The notes under the pieces were generated by a model. The model did not search any database. It was given only the letters and a program-made list of their open reading frames with translations, and was not told the DNA's origin. The translations under genes and the position numbers were made by a program. Shown one piece after another: positions 8,766 to 14,972 of a stretch of DNA of 64,000 nucleotides; position 1 is the stretch's first letter; every line of letters begins with the position of its first letter. This stretch comes from Dehalococcoidia bacterium (lineage in GTDB: Bacteria > Chloroflexota > Dehalococcoidia > Bin125): the NCBI GenBank assembly GCA_022826965.1, contig JAJDTU010000002.1, forward strand, positions 62,001-126,000. The letters run 5' to 3'.

Positions 8766-8811
8766 CGAGCGCTTCGTTGCAGTCTTCGCTGCGCAACCAA
8801 CCGATGAGGTG

Positions 8812-9666
8812 TCATTCCGACGGCGTCTCGATGCCGAGCGCGTCGAACATGCGCTGCATGTTCTCGCCAAACTCGTCCTGACGTGGCCGACCCAGAGTCA
8901 GCCCGCCGTCGACGACCAGCGCATGTCCGGTCACGAACGTGGAGTCGTCGCTGGACAACCACAGCGCCGCGTGCGCGATATCGGACGGCCGGCCCGAGCG
9001 CTGGATTGGCTGCGCTTGACCGATCACCTCAGCCATCGCCTCGACCGTCTTGTCGGCGTCCTCCGCCGAAAGACCCAACGACTTACCGAAGATGGGCGTC
9101 GCTATCCCGCCCGGGCAGATGCAGTTCACGCGGATGTTGTGCTCGCCCAGCTCGTACGCAGCGACCTTCGTCAGGTGTACGACCGCCCCCTTGGCGACGC
9201 TGTAGATCGCCGGTCCGTTGCCCGCGCTCACCCCGGCGACACTGGCCGTGCTGACGATGGCGCCACCGCCGCCCTGCGCGATCATCGCCCGCGCTGAGTG
9301 CTTGATCCCGAAGAAGACGCCCTTCAGCAGGCCTCCCATCGTCAGCTCGTACTCGTCCTCGTCGACCTCAGTGACACCGCCGAGCGCGCCCGCGTATCCC
9401 GCGTTGTTGAAAATCGCGTCGATTCGGCCGTAACGGTCGATGGCATGGGCGACAGCCCCCTGAACCTCGGCCTCAACGGAGACATCGGCATGGACGTAGG
9501 TCGTGTCTCCGCCGATCGATTCGACCAGCGCGTGTCCGCGTTCATCCTGGATGTCCGCCACGACCACACGGCCGCCCTCCTCCGCGAACAGACGCACCGA
9601 ACCCTCGCCGATGCCGCTCGCGCCGCCCGTGATCACCGCCACCTTGCCGTCGATCCGTCCTGCCAT
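8812..9666 (-). CDS. Short-chain dehydrogenase/reductase, classical
   Basis: A 284-residue SDR with TGGASGIG at 13-20, NNAG at 87-90 and the catalytic pair Tyr-155 and Lys-159 (YSVAK). VVVADI at the end of strand 2 points to NAD(H). It is about 30 residues longer than the usual 250 because of a C-terminal extension with GENMQRMFDALG. The ATG at 9666 was chosen because conserved SDR sequence begins there. It is the upstream partner of the MFS gene; the divergent SDR at 9782 shares its promoter region. Confidence 0.85.
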   Translation of the reverse strand: MAGRIDGKVAVITGGASGIGEGSVRLFAEEGGRVVVADIQDERGHALVESIGGDTTYVHADVSVEAEVQGAVAHAIDRYGRIDAIFNNAGYAGALGGVTEVDEDEYELTMGGLLKGVFFGIKHSARAMIAQGGGGAIVSTASVAGVSAGNGPAIYSVAKGAVVHLTKVAAYELGEHNIRVNCICPGGIATPIFGKSLGLSAEDADKTVEAMAEVIGQAQPIQRSGRPSDIAHAALWLSSDDSTFVTGHALVVDGGLTLGRPRQDEFGENMQRMFDALGIETPSE

Positions 9667-9781
9667 GATGCTCGCTCCGCCCCGTGTGGTCGCTTCGTGT
9701 GTGCGTAGGATACGCACGGTTCCAGCTTTGGCGACTCCCTAGACTGCGCAAGCCGCAGGACAACGGAGCAGGAGCAGAGAC

Positions 9782-10525
9782 ATGGTTGACCGACTGAAGG
9801 ACAAAGTCGCGCTGATCACCGGCGGATCCCGCGGCCAGGGAGCAGCAGAAGCAGAGCTGTTCGCCGCCGAAGGCGCCCGGGTCGTGATCGCGGACGTGCT
9901 AGACGCTGATGGCGCCGAAACCGCCGAGAGGATCGGGGATGCCGCAACGTACCACCACCTCGATGTCACCGACGAAGACGCCTGGCACGCCCTCGTCGCC
10001 GAGATCGTGGAGCAGCACGGCAAGCTCGATGTCCTGGTCAACAACGCCGGCATCTACCGCAACGCGTCAATCGTCGAGATGACCATAGAGATGTACCGCC
10101 AGGTGATCGACATCAACCAGATTGGCGTCTGGCTGGGCATGAAGGCGGTCGGACCGCAAATGATTGCGCAGGAGTCCGGTTCGGTCGTCAACATCTCCTC
10201 GACCGCCGGCTTCCGCGGCGGCGGAGGCTCGATCGCCTACACCGCCAGCAAGTTCGCCGTTCGCGGCATGACCAAGGTCGCCGCCCGCGAGTGGGGCCGC
10301 TACAACATCCGAGTCAACAGCATCCATCCCGGACCAATCGACACGATGATGCTCCACCAGGTCCCTGGCTTCGAGGCCGACAGCGAGCGCTTCCTCCGCA
10401 ACACCCCGCTCAGACGGGCCGCGGACCCCTCCGAGGTCGCCTACCTCGCCCTCTACCTCGCCAGCGACGAATCCAGCTTCAGCACCGGAGCCGAATTCAT
10501 CGTCGACGGCGGCGGCCTGGCCTAG
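9782..10525 (+). CDS. Short-chain dehydrogenase/reductase (RGQG type)
   Basis: A 247-residue SDR with cofactor loop TGGSRGQG at 13-20, NNAG, and the catalytic YTASK. IADVLDADG after strand 2 points to NAD(H). The RGQG loop and the INQIGVWLGM and RVNSIHPGPIDT segments are shared with the four tandem SDRs at 46.6-49.9 kb, so it belongs to the same paralogue family, resembling 3-alpha/20-beta-hydroxysteroid dehydrogenase-type enzymes. A GGAGCAGGAG ribosome site precedes the start. Its last 4 bases overlap the convergent PIN remnant. Confidence 0.85.
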   Translation: MVDRLKDKVALITGGSRGQGAAEAELFAAEGARVVIADVLDADGAETAERIGDAATYHHLDVTDEDAWHALVAEIVEQHGKLDVLVNNAGIYRNASIVEMTIEMYRQVIDINQIGVWLGMKAVGPQMIAQESGSVVNISSTAGFRGGGGSIAYTASKFAVRGMTKVAAREWGRYNIRVNSIHPGPIDTMMLHQVPGFEADSERFLRNTPLRRAADPSEVAYLALYLASDESSFSTGAEFIVDGGGLA

Positions 10526-10869
10526 CCAGTAGCGTCAAGCACCGCCAGGAATTCGGGCGCGCGCAGGATCCGAACGCCATCAAGCTCCCCCAGCGGCAGC
10601 AAATGCTTGCGGTCGCCGGTCACGAGATAGTCGGCCTCGGCGTGAACGGCGCACTCGAGCACGCGGTTGTCAGGGTGATCGCCAGGAACGACGGTGATAG
10701 TCCGGGGCGGGTCGATGATCGTCGCAAGCTCTCGAAGGTCCCAAAGCACTTCGGCGATCTCGGTTGCCGATCGACCGAATTTCCTGCCAAGAACCCCTTC
10801 TACTTCGCGAAAGATCAGGTCGGAGCTGATGAGCTCGAACTGCCGCGTTAAGGCAGCCTCCAACACGCG
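10522..10869 (-). pseudogene. 3' part of a PIN-domain toxin gene split by the IS1595-type element
   Basis: This holds the C-terminal ~115 residues of a PIN-domain protein, beginning RVLEAALTRQFELISSD and keeping DHPDNRVLECA and ADYLVTGD, which contain the later acidic active-site residues. An open frame runs upstream to 10974, but that part is element sequence and lacks the first PIN strand with its catalytic aspartate. The missing start (VKAVLDSNVIVSGVLF) lies at 14551-14620 on the same strand. Removing the element and one copy of the 8-bp duplication joins the halves in frame (ERVL-EAAL) into a normal 136-residue protein. The gene is therefore an insertion-inactivated toxin, COG1569-like by my reading. 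Confidence 0.85.
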
Positions 10870-10893
10870 GGGGTTTATATACCTCGCTTGACC
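10862..10893 (+). repeat. Left target-site duplication (10862-10869) and left terminal inverted repeat (10870-10892)
   Basis: AACACGCG at 10862-10869 is repeated directly at 14551-14558. The element end that follows reads GGG, two variable bases, TTATATAC, one variable base, TCGCTTGAC. It matches the inverted right end at 20 of 23 positions. The inner TTGACC resembles a promoter -35 box pointing into the element. Confidence 0.85.
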
Positions 10894-11016
10894 ATTTAGC
10901 TCGACGCTAACTGTACGTCGATTCGAAGCTCCGGTATCGTTGTCCGTTTGTCCCCCTATGATCGCAAGACACACAGGCGTCCCAGGCGCGTCAGCGTCAC
11001 ATGGCGGGGAGACTCA

Positions 11017-11388
11017 ATGACTACTGCTGCTCACGAGCGTCAGCACGATTTGATAGAACAGACGCTGCACGAAATTCGTGGGGATGTGAAGTGGCTGCGT
11101 GAGAGCCAAGAGCAGATGCGCTCTAAGCAGGAGCAAATGCGCTCAGAGCTTACGAGCATCAAGCGTCAGCAAGTCGAGTTGCGCAAGGCACAGGGTCGAA
11201 TGAAGGACCAACTCGACCACCTCGAACTCACTGTAGATGGCATCAAGCAGGACGTGACGGTCGGTGTCAGGATGATTGCCTCCCTTGCGATGGTCTCGAT
11301 TGATACGGGGGTCAGCGTCGAGAAAAAGCAGAATGCGCTCAAGTTGCTCTTGAAGGATCTCCAAGATCAAGTGGATGCGAGGGCGTAA
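11017..11388 (+). CDS. Small coiled-coil protein (transposon passenger)
   Basis: A 123-residue protein. Residues 5-75 are a continuous heptad-rich helix with a repeated EQMRSKQEQMRSE segment, then KAQGRMKDQLDHLELTVDGIKQDV. A short hydrophobic stretch (VGVRMIASLAMVSI) follows, then a basic tail. The ATG at 11017 has a GGGGAG site upstream; the longer frame from 10948 starts in arginine-rich junk. Function unknown. The GC content is lower than the chromosome average, as elsewhere in the element. Confidence 0.7.
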   Translation: MTTAAHERQHDLIEQTLHEIRGDVKWLRESQEQMRSKQEQMRSELTSIKRQQVELRKAQGRMKDQLDHLELTVDGIKQDVTVGVRMIASLAMVSIDTGVSVEKKQNALKLLLKDLQDQVDARA

Positions 11389-11475
11389 ATGCCTCGGAAG
11401 CCAATGCTCGAGCCGACGACGAAGACGCCAGAAGAGATCGCGAAGATTCTCCTGCGGCCGATCAAGAAAAAGTAG
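11389..11475 (+). CDS. Possible 28-residue peptide coupled to the coiled-coil gene
   Basis: An ATG directly after the TAA of the coiled-coil gene (TAAATG) opens a 28-codon frame, MPRKPMLEPTTKTPEEIAKI then LLRPIKKK, ending in TAG. The proline- and lysine-rich sequence with a short amphipathic helix reads like a real small protein rather than noise. The immediate stop-start junction would allow reinitiation. There is no independent evidence of translation. Confidence 0.4.
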   Translation: MPRKPMLEPTTKTPEEIAKILLRPIKKK

Positions 11476-11501
11476 AGATCGGCCCAGTCCGCGAAGCAGT
11501 T

Positions 11502-12758
11502 CTACCCGCACGTCCGCGTTGCGACCGGTTCAGCGCTGATGTCCACGAACGTGAAGATCAGGGTGTTGCTGCCCTTGGCGCTGTTGAGTGACATTGTGTG
11601 CGAGTGGGCGCGCCGCGCCGCCTGATAGAAGTCTCGGGCCTGACTCCCGCTCAGGGTTGCCGAACTGGCGGAGACGCTGAACGAGTACGACCGTCCGCCG
11701 AGCGTCGTCCTGACCGTGCCGGCGGTCAGGCTGTGGTAGTCGCCCTGTTCGTGCAGGCGGATTGACACTCTCCAGCCACTCGCCGAGGGGCTACAGGTGA
11801 CCTTCATCTCGGCTGTGAACACGGCGGTCGTACCGATTGCCGTGCCGTTGATCGTCCTGGTGCCGCTCATCGGCGGTTGGACCGCTTCCGGTTGCGGAGT
11901 AGTCGAGCGCTGGGATTGCCCAGTGGTTCCGGTCTGACCTTGCGGAGACGCCGGCTGTTGGACCCTCACGCCGCAAACATGTAGAGACGACGGCAGTCTG
12001 TCGAGTTGGTCCATCTCGAAACGCGCGGTGATCGAACCGCCGTTGTGTAGCGGCAAGGCAATGACGACGGCTTCCGATTGCAACGCGTCTTGCCAGAAGT
12101 TGCGCGCCTGGGTTCCGCTCAGCGTCGCCTTGGTGCCAGGTGAATCTGCGACGGGCGCCTGATTCACGCTGCCGTCGTGCCGGGCAACTCGGAATGTGTA
12201 CACCTTCTTGTTGACCGCTACCGACGTGGACGCGCCGGACCGCAGCACGCGGCGAACATTTCCAAACCCCGATTGCCGATAGGTCGAGACAATCTCGGCT
12301 TCCCAGTTGGAGGCGTTGGACGGGCAAGAGACTCGGAGGGTTGAGTGGCCGGAGCCGGTGACACTCTGGGATCCACCTGTTGTTGGTTGGGCAGGTTCCG
12401 ACCGCTCCGTTTGCCGGGATGTCGATGTGCCCTGTGGCCCGCCCTCCAGCGTCATCTCTGTGCCTTCGAGGAGGGATGACGCCGGGAACGTCACGGTGAA
12501 TGGTGACGACTGGTACCAGGCGTTCCGTTGCGGGTTCCGAGGAAGATAGCGGGCTTCGACCAGCTGCCGGTCGCCCCAGTCGTCGCCGTCGCGCTGCTGC
12601 AACGAGAACTCCACGCGGCCATCTGAGAGTTCTCGGGCGTTGATTCTGACTTCGGTCGTGATGTCGTCCGTCGATGCAGCGTGGGCGCCGAGTGCGGCCA
12701 CTGCGATGAGCAGCGCGGCAATGAGCAAGAGTCCGACGCGTTTGCGGAGTCTCGACAC
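11502..12758 (-). CDS. Secreted protein with duplicated C-terminal domain and one diverged IAR/EFG repeat (transposon passenger)
   Basis: A 418-residue exported protein read from a GTG at 12758 with a GGAAGGGGG ribosome site. The signal peptide covers about residues 1-28 (basic VSRLRKR, then a leucine/alanine core ending GAHA). Residues 36-90 form a diverged copy of the repeat found in the proteins at 6588 and 44714 (RINAR, GRVEFSL, YLPRN, WYQSS). Two homologous ~120-residue beta-rich units follow, ending LSGTQARNFWQDA and LSGSQARDFYQAA, joined by serine/threonine/glutamine-rich linkers. Four cysteines, two per unit (VSCPS/HVCGV and VTCSP/RTCG), could pair outside the cell. Function unknown. 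Confidence 0.7.
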   Translation of the reverse strand: MSRLRKRVGLLLIAALLIAVAALGAHAASTDDITTEVRINARELSDGRVEFSLQQRDGDDWGDRQLVEARYLPRNPQRNAWYQSSPFTVTFPASSLLEGTEMTLEGGPQGTSTSRQTERSEPAQPTTGGSQSVTGSGHSTLRVSCPSNASNWEAEIVSTYRQSGFGNVRRVLRSGASTSVAVNKKVYTFRVARHDGSVNQAPVADSPGTKATLSGTQARNFWQDALQSEAVVIALPLHNGGSITARFEMDQLDRLPSSLHVCGVRVQQPASPQGQTGTTGQSQRSTTPQPEAVQPPMSGTRTINGTAIGTTAVFTAEMKVTCSPSASGWRVSIRLHEQGDYHSLTAGTVRTTLGGRSYSFSVSASSATLSGSQARDFYQAARRAHSHTMSLNSAKGSNTLIFTFVDISAEPVATRTCG

Positions 12759-12792
12759 GGTGAGACCCCCTTCCTGGCACGAGATGCGCGCT

Positions 12793-12897
12793 GTTGCCAG
12801 ACAAACGGCTCCCGAGGGATCGCCACGAAGGGGGCGCGGCAGCGGCATCCCTCAGAATGCAGCGACCCGTTCGGGCAAACTCCGTTTGTCTGGCAAC
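12793..12897. repeat. Nested inverted repeat, possible structured leader or small RNA
   Basis: GTTGCCAGACAAACGG at 12793-12808 is the perfect inverse of CCGTTTGTCTGGCAAC at 12882-12897. Inside it GAGGGAT at 12814-12820 pairs with ATCCCTC at 12847-12853. Sequence just outside the 16-bp arms is also loosely similar in inverted orientation (ATCT...CAGG). On the minus strand the block lies 34 bases upstream of the GTG of the secreted protein, so it could be its structured 5' leader, a small RNA, or a MITE-like remnant. No target duplication flanks it. Confidence 0.6.
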
Positions 12898-12927
12898 GGG
12901 AAGGGTATCTGCTCAGGTTCGGTCATT

Positions 12928-12959
12928 CGCAGTTATTACGGATTCACGAAATAACTGCG
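12928..12959. repeat. 10-bp AT-rich inverted repeat
   Basis: CGCAGTTATT at 12928-12937 is the perfect inverse of AATAACTGCG at 12950-12959 with a 12-base spacer. The A/T-rich core and position between divergent transcripts would suit an operator or a promoter-proximal cruciform. The role is inferred. Confidence 0.5.
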
Positions 12960-12971
12960 CTAGGATACGAA

Positions 12972-13000
12972 GAAGCCCGCACCAGAGGGGCGCGGGCTTC
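12972..13000. repeat. GC-rich 9-bp hairpin upstream of the tRNA
   Basis: GAAGCCCGC at 12972-12980 pairs with GCGGGCTTC at 12992-13000 around an 11-base loop. It looks like a terminator stem but lacks a U-run on either strand; on the minus strand it is followed only by TTCGTATCC. It could isolate the tRNA transcript from its surroundings. Confidence 0.5.
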
Positions 13001-13096
13001 AGCAGTGGTGAGGCAGGATTTTCATCCGGCGCTAGGAACCTGAACGCCTCCTAGTGTACCAGATGATCCTTCCCGCCCTGGCCGCTGCATTGTCGC

Positions 13097-13183
13097 GGGG
13101 GCATGGCGAAATTGGCAAACGCAGCGGATTACCAATCCGTGGCTGGGCTCAGCTTGAGGGTTCGAATCCCTCTGCCCCTACCA
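13097..13183 (+). tRNA. Class II tRNA with leucine-type body and anticodon ACC
   Basis: A complete 87-base cloverleaf with encoded CCA. Acceptor stem GGGGGCA/TGCCCCT (7 bp, first pair G-U), discriminator A. D arm GCG/CGC with loop AAATTGGCAAA. Anticodon stem GCGGA/TCCGT with 7-base loop TTACCAA, so U33 is followed by anticodon ACC. Long variable arm GCTG/CAGC plus two unpaired bases. T arm GAGGG/CCCTC with loop TTCGAAT. A long variable arm means Leu, Ser or Tyr type. A73, the A15-U48 tertiary pair and two unpaired bases before the T stem favour leucyl-tRNA synthetase. ACC would read the glycine codon GGU. The gene lies inside the IS1595-type element. Confidence 0.85.
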
Positions 13184-13209
13184 AACCCTATCTGATTTCG
13201 ATCGCCTCC

Positions 13210-13446
13210 TTACTGGCCTTGTGATTCCTCATCGAGTTGGCGACATAGCGAGCGGAACTCGTCTGCATCGAACAGTGCGAGCATCGTGGTTGAAGGGCGA
13301 AGCTCTATGTCCAAGGGCCCCTGGAGCTGGTCCCTCGCTGTGAGTTCGACCAGCACTGTGTGATTCGGCCTGTCGTCTACCGGGGCCGGAACTGAATGAA
13401 TACGAGCGCTGTTGATCACAAAAAACACCTGTTGTCTCGCTGCCAT
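13210..13446 (-). CDS. Hypothetical 78-residue protein (transposon passenger)
   Basis: A small soluble protein MAARQQVFFVINSARIHSVP... with alternating beta-like segments (HTVLVELTARDQ, GPLDIELRPSTTMLALF) and a C-terminal helix EFRSLCRQLDEESQGQ. An AAAGGA ribosome site lies 8 bases upstream of the ATG. It reads in the same direction as the transposase and ends 26 bases from the tRNA. No family recognised; it could be a regulator of the element, but nothing in it shows that. Confidence 0.55.
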   Translation of the reverse strand: MAARQQVFFVINSARIHSVPAPVDDRPNHTVLVELTARDQLQGPLDIELRPSTTMLALFDADEFRSLCRQLDEESQGQ

Positions 13447-13542
13447 TGTTCAATCCTTTCGCTTCCCATGCTGTGGGCCAGGCCCACGTGAGCCTATGGC
13501 TAACCCGGATATCTGAGCAACTGATCGGGGTGCCGCGCTCGA

Positions 13543-14475
13543 TTACGCGATCAACCACGAGTACGGCAGGCGCCTACCGATTCCGCCGAGGAAGAGTTCG
13601 GCCATGATCGCCTCGGTGTCCATGTCGCGCATCGAGGCGCGCGCGGCGAACTCGCGGCAGTAGCGCCAGAGATGCTTGTCAGACCACTGGTGGAAGGTCC
13701 CGACCAGCCCGCGCTTCATCAGCGACCAGAACGACTCGATGCCCTGGGTGTGTACGTCTCCCCGGACGTACTCGCCGGCCGAGTGGTCCACGAATTCTCG
13801 ACGATGCCCGAGGAGCATCGAGTACCCGGAATGCCCGTCGGTGAACACCCGGCTGAATTCGACCACGTTTCTCTCGATCACCCTGGTCAGAGTGGGTACG
13901 TTTGCCACGTCGATTGGCAAGGCGCGAATTTCTCCGGTTGTTCGTGATTTGATCCCAACCACAGGAGTTTTGCCGACTGGTCCACCACTGATATTGGTTC
14001 TCTTTGAAGCGTGCTTGTTCTTTTCCTTGCCGCCCACGTAGGTCTCGTCCACTTCAACCGGGCCCCACATCAGGCCGTCGCCGGCGGCCATCGCTTCTCG
14101 GATACGGTGCGCCAGGAACCAAGCGGACTTCTGAGTGATCTTGAGATCCCGGTGCAGCTTCATCGACGACACGCCCTTGAGCGAAGTGGCGAACAGGTAG
14201 ATGGCGATCGCCCACTTGCGCAGCGGAATCTTGGACTGGGCCATGACGGTGTTCATTCTCACGCTGAAGTACTTGCCGCAGTCGATGCAGCGCCAGGGCA
14301 TTGGCTTGCGCGATGCGACCTCGTACACCGACTTGCTATCGCAGTGGACGCATCGGGCGCCGTCCGGCCAGCGGTTCCCCTCGAACCATTTGCGGGCCGA
14401 ATCCTCGTCCGGGAACTTCTCGAACAGCTCGAGCAACGAGATTCCTTCTCGATGCGCCTTACCTGGTGCCGTCAT
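13543..14475 (-). CDS. IS1595-family (ISXO2-like) transposase
   Basis: A 310-residue DDE transposase that catalyses cut-and-paste movement of the element. An N-terminal zinc ribbon has Cys-42, Cys-45, Cys-63 and Cys-66. The catalytic domain shows VDETYVGGK (Asp-143), FTDGHSGY (Asp-213) and GIESFWSLMKRG (Glu-247), plus the KNKHA segment typical of the ISXO2-like domain. It appears full length and uninterrupted, so the element may still be active. The ribosome site GGAAAGGGG precedes the ATG. Transcription probably starts from a promoter whose -35 lies at the edge of the right terminal repeat. Confidence 0.93.
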   Translation of the reverse strand: MTAPGKAHREGISLLELFEKFPDEDSARKWFEGNRWPDGARCVHCDSKSVYEVASRKPMPWRCIDCGKYFSVRMNTVMAQSKIPLRKWAIAIYLFATSLKGVSSMKLHRDLKITQKSAWFLAHRIREAMAAGDGLMWGPVEVDETYVGGKEKNKHASKRTNISGGPVGKTPVVGIKSRTTGEIRALPIDVANVPTLTRVIERNVVEFSRVFTDGHSGYSMLLGHRREFVDHSAGEYVRGDVHTQGIESFWSLMKRGLVGTFHQWSDKHLWRYCREFAARASMRDMDTEAIMAELFLGGIGRRLPYSWLIA

Positions 14476-14488
14476 GACTGCCCCTTTC

Positions 14489-14532
14489 CGCTTGTTTAAT
14501 CAAGCGTAAGGGATAAATCAGGATTCGTCAAG
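14489..14532 (-). promoter_or_regulatory. Probable transposase promoter with overlapping inverted repeat
   Basis: On the minus strand TTGACG (14532-14527) and TACGCT (14508-14503) are spaced by 18 bases. The -35 overlaps the inner part of the right terminal repeat. A 6-bp inverted repeat, CGCTTG at 14489-14494 and CAAGCG at 14501-14506, covers the expected start site and could bind a repressor or fold in the leader. Confidence 0.45.
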
Positions 14533-14558
14533 CGATGTATATAAGTCCCAACACGCGT
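14527..14558 (-). repeat. Right terminal inverted repeat (14528-14550) and right target-site duplication (14551-14558)
   Basis: Read inward from 14550 the end is GGG, AC, TTATATAC, A, TCGCTTGAC, matching the left end at 20 of 23 positions. AACACGCG at 14551-14558 is the second copy of the 8-bp duplication. The outer two bases also happen to extend the direct repeat to CCAACACGCG. Confidence 0.85.
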
Positions 14559-14620
14559 TCCTCGTTACCCGAGAAGAGCACGCCAGATACGATGACGTTT
14601 GAATCCAAGACAGCCTTCAC
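14551..14620 (-). pseudogene. 5' part of the split PIN-domain toxin gene
   Basis: A GTG at 14620-14618 overlaps the TGA of the antitoxin (GTGA). It reads VKAVLDSNVIVSGVLFSGNE and then ERVL before entering the transposon. VLDSNV with its aspartate is the first strand and first catalytic residue of PIN ribonucleases. The frame runs on into the element for GLIYIA and stops. The rest of the gene is at 10522-10869; this piece alone cannot fold. Confidence 0.85.
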
Positions 14621-14874
14621 CTATAGAGTTCCGGATGTTCGGCGCGAAACTCTTCAATGAGCCGTGGGACATCCTCGCGAGTGATGCCGTGTTTCTTTGC
14701 CAATGCCTGCCCGTACTTGAACGTCGCTTGCCAACGCTCTTCTCGCAGCACGCGCTCGATGGCGTCAAGGACGAACTCGTCCACCGTGCAGCCTCTTCTG
14801 CCCGTCACCGCATTGATGGACTCAACTTGATTGCTGGTAAGCGTGACGGTGATGTCTATCGTCTCGTCAGTCAT
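14617..14874 (-). CDS. Ribbon-helix-helix type antitoxin
   Basis: An 85-residue protein. Residues 3-13 (ETIDITVTLTS) form a beta strand, followed by two helices with a VDEFVLDAIERVL segment, the shape of CopG/RHH repressors. The C-terminal half (EDVPRLIEEFRAEHPEL) is the toxin-binding-like tail. Its stop overlaps the PIN start by 4 bases. This gives a classic antitoxin-first operon in which the antitoxin should bind the toxin and repress its own promoter at 14909-14937. With the toxin broken, the gene is now an orphan antitoxin. Confidence 0.75.
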   Translation of the reverse strand: MTDETIDITVTLTSNQVESINAVTGRRGCTVDEFVLDAIERVLREERWQATFKYGQALAKKHGITREDVPRLIEEFRAEHPELYR

Positions 14875-14908
14875 CGGATTACCTGATCACATGGCGCTGG
14901 TGCCGCCA

Positions 14909-14937
14909 ATTGTGCGCTTTCGGATGCGGGAGGTCAA
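14909..14937 (-). promoter_or_regulatory. Probable sigma-70-type promoter of the antitoxin-toxin operon
   Basis: On the minus strand TTGACC (14937-14932) and CACAAT (14914-14909) are separated by exactly 17 bases. The expected start is about 28 bases before the antitoxin ATG. This is a good match for a housekeeping promoter in a GC-rich genome. Confidence 0.5.
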
Positions 14938-14972
14938 ACCGCTGGCTGTTCCATCATCTCTACCTCCTACAT

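Larger units (their letters stand above)
12759..13096. other. Intergenic region of the transposon rich in inverted repeats
   Basis: This 338-base gap between the secreted-protein gene and the tRNA contains no convincing ORF. It holds three separate inverted repeats, listed individually. It should also contain the promoters for the leftward secreted gene and the rightward tRNA, but I could not fix a -35/-10 pair for either. Confidence 0.6.
10870..14550. mobile_element. IS1595-type transposon with passenger genes including a tRNA
   Basis: A 3,681-bp element bounded by 23-bp imperfect terminal inverted repeats and an 8-bp direct duplication, the duplication length usual for IS1595-family insertions. 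The transposase gene occupies the right quarter. The remaining 2.6 kb carries passengers: a coiled-coil protein, a 28-codon ORF, a secreted repeat protein, a block of nested inverted repeats, a class II tRNA and a 78-residue hypothetical protein. It sits inside the PIN gene of an RHH/PIN operon, and the empty site rebuilds an uninterrupted reading frame. Simple IS1595 elements are much shorter (roughly 0.7-1.2 kb); passenger-carrying forms of the family are known, but I recall none with a tRNA. Confidence 0.85.

Noticed and set aside
10522-10974. The 150-residue open frame as an intact PIN gene with its own start
   Set aside because: Residues 1-35 are encoded by the transposon end (TIR and inner sequence) and lack the catalytic first strand; the true start lies at 14620 beyond the element.
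12793-12897. A MITE insertion bounded by the 16-bp inverted repeat
   Set aside because: No target-site duplication flanks the arms and no second copy is present in the window; kept as a structural repeat only.
13129-13135. Shifting the anticodon loop to read CCA or CAA (Trp or Leu)
   Set aside because: Only the TTACCAA register gives a 5-bp stem and the universal U33; shifted registers put A at 33 and break pairs.
13229-13558. 109-codon minus-strand frame overlapping the 78-residue gene
   Set aside because: No ribosome site, serine/arginine-rich composition, and it conflicts with the better-supported frame at 13210-13446.
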